The notes under the pieces: model-generated
Database searches by the model: none
Told to the model about the DNA's origin: nothing
Seen by the model: only the letters and a program-made list of their open reading frames with translations
DNA from: Sulfurimonas sp.
GTDB taxonomy: Bacteria; Campylobacterota; Campylobacteria; Campylobacterales; Sulfurimonadaceae
NCBI GenBank assembly: GCA_003978475.1
Contig: QNZR01000187.1
Location: forward strand, 1 to 8,150
Reading direction: 5' to 3'
DNA length: 8,150 nt
Translations under genes and position numbers: made by a program
Shown: positions 5,158 to 8,150 of the stretch, one piece after another
Numbering within the stretch: the stretch's first letter is position 1
Layout of the letters: every line of letters begins with the position of its first letter

Positions 5158-6725
5158 AGCGCTATAGTCACTTTCAGCTTTTTTATAAATCGTATTTCTA
5201 AAACTTTGGCATCGACATGTTGATTGAACTCCGGAGCATACCGGTACGTTTTAATGACACCTTCTGCATCATGAAAAACAATATGTTTGTGAATCATTGC
5301 CTCATCTACGCTGGGATGAAAATGTATTCTGGCAACGGCTTGATGCTCTTCTTTGGCAATAATGTTATCAATAATTTTTACACCATTGTTTTCAAAAATA
5401 AACTCTCTCTCATGCAAAGCACCCAATTTTTTTTCATAGCCATGATGCACGGCTTTAATACTGTTACGGTTTTCTTGCACCACGGTAACATAGGCACGAT
5501 TAGCCACCCTGAAAGCGCCCCATACATCACTTTGGTCTAAACCGTTAAGCTCCACCGTGTTATGTGCAGCAGTTGCACGCTCCAGCATACGTCTGGCATT
5601 CGTCTCATAGGTTGAGACTCCGGTATCGACAATAAAGGGCTTATTGTTGAGATGTAATTCAAAGCCAAACGTATCCGCATGAGCATGTCCTGGAATGTAA
5701 TCGGGCCCGATATTGCCAACATCTACCACACACTCATAGTTTTCATTTTCATATTGTCTGTAGCCACACTCTTTAAGTATCGTCTCTTTTACATGTAAAT
5801 GTAATCTCATGGCATAATCAAAAAGTTCACCGCTCGTCGGTGCAATATGATTGGTACTGTCATTGAAAAGCGGAATGCTTCCGTCTTTAAAGGTAATGGT
5901 TTTTAGCCATCCCAGCATTTGTTCTGCTTTTTGTTGTAGAAACGCTAAAAGATCTTTGTCATTGGTCTGTTGGTTGTTGTGAAGTAAATTAATACAATCA
6001 AGCAGACGAAAAAGCATTATTTGATGATACATAGGACTCAATTCAAAATGAGCGCCATCACCCAATATCTGTTCATTGAGCTCTTTAAATAATATTTCTC
6101 TTGCTTTTACATGTAAATTTTCATCCTGGAAATAGTAGGCTCCAAATAGCAGACTAAAGGCATTTTCAAGCAGATGGTTTCCTAAAAGATGATACTCCAC
6201 ATTATCCATTAAAATATGATACTGCGCATAAAGGTTATCATCAATTTTTTGGTCTTGTATCTTATGATAGCTTATAAATTTGATCCAGTTGATTCCCCGT
6301 AATGAAATAGGGAACGGCTCTAACCCATCTTTTACATGTAGATTTTGGTCAATAAAATCATGCATGAGTCGCAACCCTTCATTTCCGGTCATATTTTTTT
6401 GATGTAAAAAATCAAAATAGGTCAAATTGTACGTCCAAAGTTTTCCATATTTTGAAATATTCCAATCAATTTTATTTTTAAAGTGATGTGTTATATTTAA
6501 AAAAGTGAAAGCGTTACAATCAGAGGAATTCGGACTAAAAATCGACGGCTCAAGCATAATGTTTACAGATTTGGACGCAACAGAGTGTTGATAGCAAAAT
6601 CCGCTAAAACGCCTTAGCCTGCTTCTCAATGTGTAATAAAGTCGATAATAGATCTGAACAGGCTGTAAATATTTAACCGTGTTGTAAAAGCGGATGATTT
6701 TTTTTGAATTGGACTGCCAACGCAT
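5154..6725 (-). CDS. Heparinase II/III-like protein of polysaccharide loci, cytoplasmic type
   Basis: The 523-residue protein has the two-part build of the family: an alpha/alpha-barrel (about 85-320) with LLGNHLLENAFSLLFGAYYF (180-199) and GDGAHFELSPMYH (222-234), then a beta-sandwich domain with PGHAHADTFGFEL (345-357), DTGVSTYE (367-374) and AAHNTVELNG (386-395). Candidate catalytic residues are N183, Y233, H234 and H347. True heparinases are exported polysaccharide lyases, but there is no signal peptide here. The N-terminus (NTVKYLQPVQIYYRL, about 15-29) matches the conserved start of homologues found in exopolysaccharide operons, so the protein probably acts in synthesis or editing rather than nutrition. 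The ATG overlaps the upstream stop by one base (TAATG) and is preceded by AGGG five bases away. The downstream GT4 overlaps by four bases. Three copies of a palindromic 14-mer lie in the coding sequence. The substrate is unknown. Confidence 0.88.
   Translation of the reverse strand: MRWQSNSKKIIRFYNTVKYLQPVQIYYRLYYTLRSRLRRFSGFCYQHSVASKSVNIMLEPSIFSPNSSDCNAFTFLNITHHFKNKIDWNISKYGKLWTYNLTYFDFLHQKNMTGNEGLRLMHDFIDQNLHVKDGLEPFPISLRGINWIKFISYHKIQDQKIDDNLYAQYHILMDNVEYHLLGNHLLENAFSLLFGAYYFQDENLHVKAREILFKELNEQILGDGAHFELSPMYHQIMLFRLLDCINLLHNNQQTNDKDLLAFLQQKAEQMLGWLKTITFKDGSIPLFNDSTNHIAPTSGELFDYAMRLHLHVKETILKECGYRQYENENYECVVDVGNIGPDYIPGHAHADTFGFELHLNNKPFIVDTGVSTYETNARRMLERATAAHNTVELNGLDQSDVWGAFRVANRAYVTVVQENRNSIKAVHHGYEKKLGALHEREFIFENNGVKIIDNIIAKEEHQAVARIHFHPSVDEAMIHKHIVFHDAEGVIKTYRYAPEFNQHVDAKVLEIRFIKKLKVTIAL
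5787..6343 (-). repeat. Three copies of a palindrome-centred 14-mer (TTTTACATGTARAT) in the heparinase-like gene
   Basis: Copies lie at 5787-5800, 6105-6118 and 6330-6343. The first two contain the perfect 12-base palindrome TTTACATGTAAA; the third differs at one base. All are in the same reading frame and encode Leu-His-Val-Lys (residues 310-313, 204-207 and 129-132). The flanking protein sequence is not otherwise repeated. Confidence 0.7.
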
Positions 6726-7738
6726 TATAGCCCTATTCGTTTAAAAAACAGTTTTGTCTGAAGCTCGCTATCAAACTGCTCAAACTGCTTTTTTGCCGCA
6801 GCTGACTTTTGAGCATAATTCATATCATGAACCGATTCTATCGCTTCTCTTAGCTGCTCAACGCTATCGGGGTCAATTAAAACCGATGACTGCTCATCTA
6901 CCATCTCTTTGATTCCTTTTAAGTTGGTAGCAATAATAGGCAAGCCTACAGAAAGAGCCTCCACAATTACTCCGGGGTACCCCTCTCGAAATGAAGGTAG
7001 CAGTAATATATCATATTGTTTTAAAGTATTTATAACATTCTCTGGCTTTAAAGTACCTTTGTATTTGACTTTATAGCTACTAAAGTACGCTTGCGTGTAA
7101 TGATCACATAGTCCCCCATAGATATCTATCTCATACCCGTCACTCAGGAGGTTTGATGTATGACACAGTACCTCTATGCCTTTTTCCTCGCTAACAGCAC
7201 CGATAAATAGGAGTTTTTTTCTATATATGTTGTCAGTAAAAACATACTGTTTCGCTCTTACATTTGGAAACCAGTAGGTGTTTTGATTGTACTGTTTAAA
7301 ATAGTTGACTAGATATTTTGTTTCAAAAAAGTTATACGATGCCTGCTTTAAAATATAAATAATTATCTTTTTTTTTATTGCTGCATAGTTTTCAAATAAC
7401 TCAATAAAATTACCGGCAAATTTTCGTAAGCTAAATGATTTACGAAAAATTTTTGATACTATTAAGGCAAACGGGGCAACCAGCAAAAAGTCGTTTGCCG
7501 TTCCATGCAAAGATACATGCGCAACTTTTGGAGTTTTTACAATAATTGAAAATAAAATTATCATATACGCAGCTAATTTATTTTTATAATTTTCCTTGTT
7601 GGTATCTACTATAAGGTACTCTATTGCATGTGTATTACAATATGAAATCAAATCTTCAAAAAGAACGATGACGCCTCCCGTTCTCTCGGGATTTGTTATA
7701 TTTTTTCGGGGACCGATTAATAGAAAAATGTTTTTCAT
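6725..7738 (-). CDS. Glycosyltransferase family 4 (GT-B fold), short form
   Basis: The 337-residue protein is a retaining GT-B transferase. It shows an N-terminal Rossmann strand with GG (21-22), FIGAVSEEKGIEVL (178-191), YKGTL (226-230), and the GT4 donor-site block LLPSFREGYPGVIVEALSVG (246-265), in which E252 and E260 form the EX7E motif. It would add one sugar of the repeat unit at the cytoplasmic face of the membrane. It is short for GT4 (usually 350-400 residues); the acceptor half is compact and rich in Ile, Lys and Asn. Composition is more AT-rich than in the downstream genes, suggesting separate ancestry. An A9 tract at 7368-7376 lies in the coding sequence. The ATG at 7738 follows the previous stop by 19 bases; TAGG lies 11 bases upstream, a weak ribosome binding site. 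The sugar cannot be assigned. Confidence 0.9.
   Translation of the reverse strand: MKNIFLLIGPRKNITNPERTGGVIVLFEDLISYCNTHAIEYLIVDTNKENYKNKLAAYMIILFSIIVKTPKVAHVSLHGTANDFLLVAPFALIVSKIFRKSFSLRKFAGNFIELFENYAAIKKKIIIYILKQASYNFFETKYLVNYFKQYNQNTYWFPNVRAKQYVFTDNIYRKKLLFIGAVSEEKGIEVLCHTSNLLSDGYEIDIYGGLCDHYTQAYFSSYKVKYKGTLKPENVINTLKQYDILLLPSFREGYPGVIVEALSVGLPIIATNLKGIKEMVDEQSSVLIDPDSVEQLREAIESVHDMNYAQKSAAAKKQFEQFDSELQTKLFFKRIGL
6730..6734 (-). promoter_or_regulatory. Ribosome binding site of the heparinase-like gene
   Basis: On the - strand AGGGC precedes the ATG at 6725 by about five bases, inside the last codons of the upstream GT4 gene. Together with the TAATG stop/start overlap it supports the chosen start and coupled translation. 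Confidence 0.6.
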
Positions 7739-7757
7739 CTATTTGCAAACCTAAAAT

Positions 7758-8150
7758 TCATTCTATATTAATTGTAAAAACATTTTTACCATCAATAATT
7801 GGTAAGTTTATAACATAAAGATTATTGTTTTTTATTGATGAAAAAATCTGATTCCCATTTTCTAAATTAAAAGCTTTTACATTCACTATTGAAATTAATG
7901 AGTCAGCAATATTCTTATTATTGTCAAAATGAATAATTAACTGATTGTCTACAACTGTCATTTTAGAATTTTCTCTGACGTATATGTACTTTGATATTTC
8001 TTCACAATTTGCATACCACACTGATAATCTACTTAAAAAATTGAAAATTTTCTTTAGACTTTTTATATCAGTGACAATGTTTGCTGACTGCGCAGTACCG
8101 GCAGTTGTAGATGGTGAGTTATGCTCTTGTATGCTTATAATTTGCTGCTT
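7758..8150 (-). CDS. C-terminal part of an unassigned protein, possibly polysaccharide deacetylase-like; 5' partial
   Basis: The frame is open from the right window edge (8150) to the TGA at 7758, giving 131 residues without a stop. The GTG at 8019-8021 is internal and should not be taken as the start. The first part ends in a helix-rich stretch and then VWYANCEEISKYIYVREN, which resembles the end of the NodB-type barrel in some polysaccharide deacetylases (W-x-A-x-x-E-E-I-x-x-Y). The last 70 residues look like a small all-beta domain (alternating strands, rich in Asn, Ile and Lys), as seen behind such barrels. The zinc-binding motifs would lie outside the window, so the deacetylase call is tentative. 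It is 19 bases upstream of the GT4 gene, in the same operon. Base composition is very AT-rich (about 21% G+C over 7741-7920). Confidence 0.5.
   Translation of the reverse strand, partial: KQQIISIQEHNSPSTTAGTAQSANIVTDIKSLKKIFNFLSRLSVWYANCEEISKYIYVRENSKMTVVDNQLIIHFDNNKNIADSLISIVNVKAFNLENGNQIFSSIKNNNLYVINLPIIDGKNVFTINIE

Noticed and set aside
8019..8021. GTG as the start of an 87-residue gene at the right edge
   Set aside because: The frame stays open for 43 more codons to the window edge and there is no clear ribosome binding site, so the gene is 5' partial.
1..8150. CRISPR arrays, tRNA or rRNA genes, transposases, integrases or phage genes
   Set aside because: No spaced direct repeats, cloverleaf-like sequence, or mobile-element proteins are visible on either strand.

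Overview
The window looks like the end of a surface-polysaccharide (capsule or exopolysaccharide) locus from a Gram-negative bacterium. A Campylobacterota-type host (Sulfurimonas or Sulfurovum relatives) is a tentative guess. It rests on the AT-leaning composition, tight gene packing, and a BY-kinase paired with a PHP-type phosphatase in a cell with export signals. The sequence alone does not fix the taxon. I see no rRNA, tRNA, CRISPR array, insertion sequence or phage gene, and no intergenic stretch longer than about 20 bases.

Left part, + strand (about 1-2082): the 3' part of a bacterial tyrosine autokinase (BY-kinase, Wzc/CapB-like), open at the left window edge and ending in a (Gly-Tyr)6 tail, is followed 20 bases later by a 444-residue phosphatase. 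The phosphatase has an unusual build: N-terminal export or anchor segment, small periplasmic SPOR-like domain, low-complexity linker, one membrane segment, then a complete CpsB/YwqE-type PHP phosphatase domain on the cytoplasmic side. Kinase and phosphatase together would form the phosphorylation cycle that controls polysaccharide chain length and export. The first 150 bases of the phosphatase gene hold perfect inverted repeats that can form competing hairpins.

Right part, - strand (8150 down to 2091): six genes run in one direction with overlaps of 1, 4 and 16 bases or gaps of 10-20 bases, so they form one operon entering from the right edge. In transcription order they are: the C-terminal part of a possible polysaccharide deacetylase-like protein; a GT4 glycosyltransferase; a heparinase II/III-like protein without a signal peptide; a second GT4 glycosyltransferase of the WbuB/WcaI type; a CapK-like adenylate-forming enzyme; and a short left-handed beta-helix acetyltransferase. 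They would add sugars to a lipid-linked repeat unit and decorate it. The two GTs extend the glycan, and CapK plus the acetyltransferase are candidates for acyl modification.

The two transcription units converge, with only 8 bases between the phosphatase stop and the acetyltransferase stop. The right end is much more AT-rich than the rest (about 21% G+C over 7741-7920, against 57% over 1081-1140), consistent with mosaic assembly. The points most worth a second look are the transmembrane SPOR-PHP phosphatase fusion, the alternative hairpins at its 5' end, the kinase GY repeat, and the three identical palindromic 14-mers in the heparinase-like gene.
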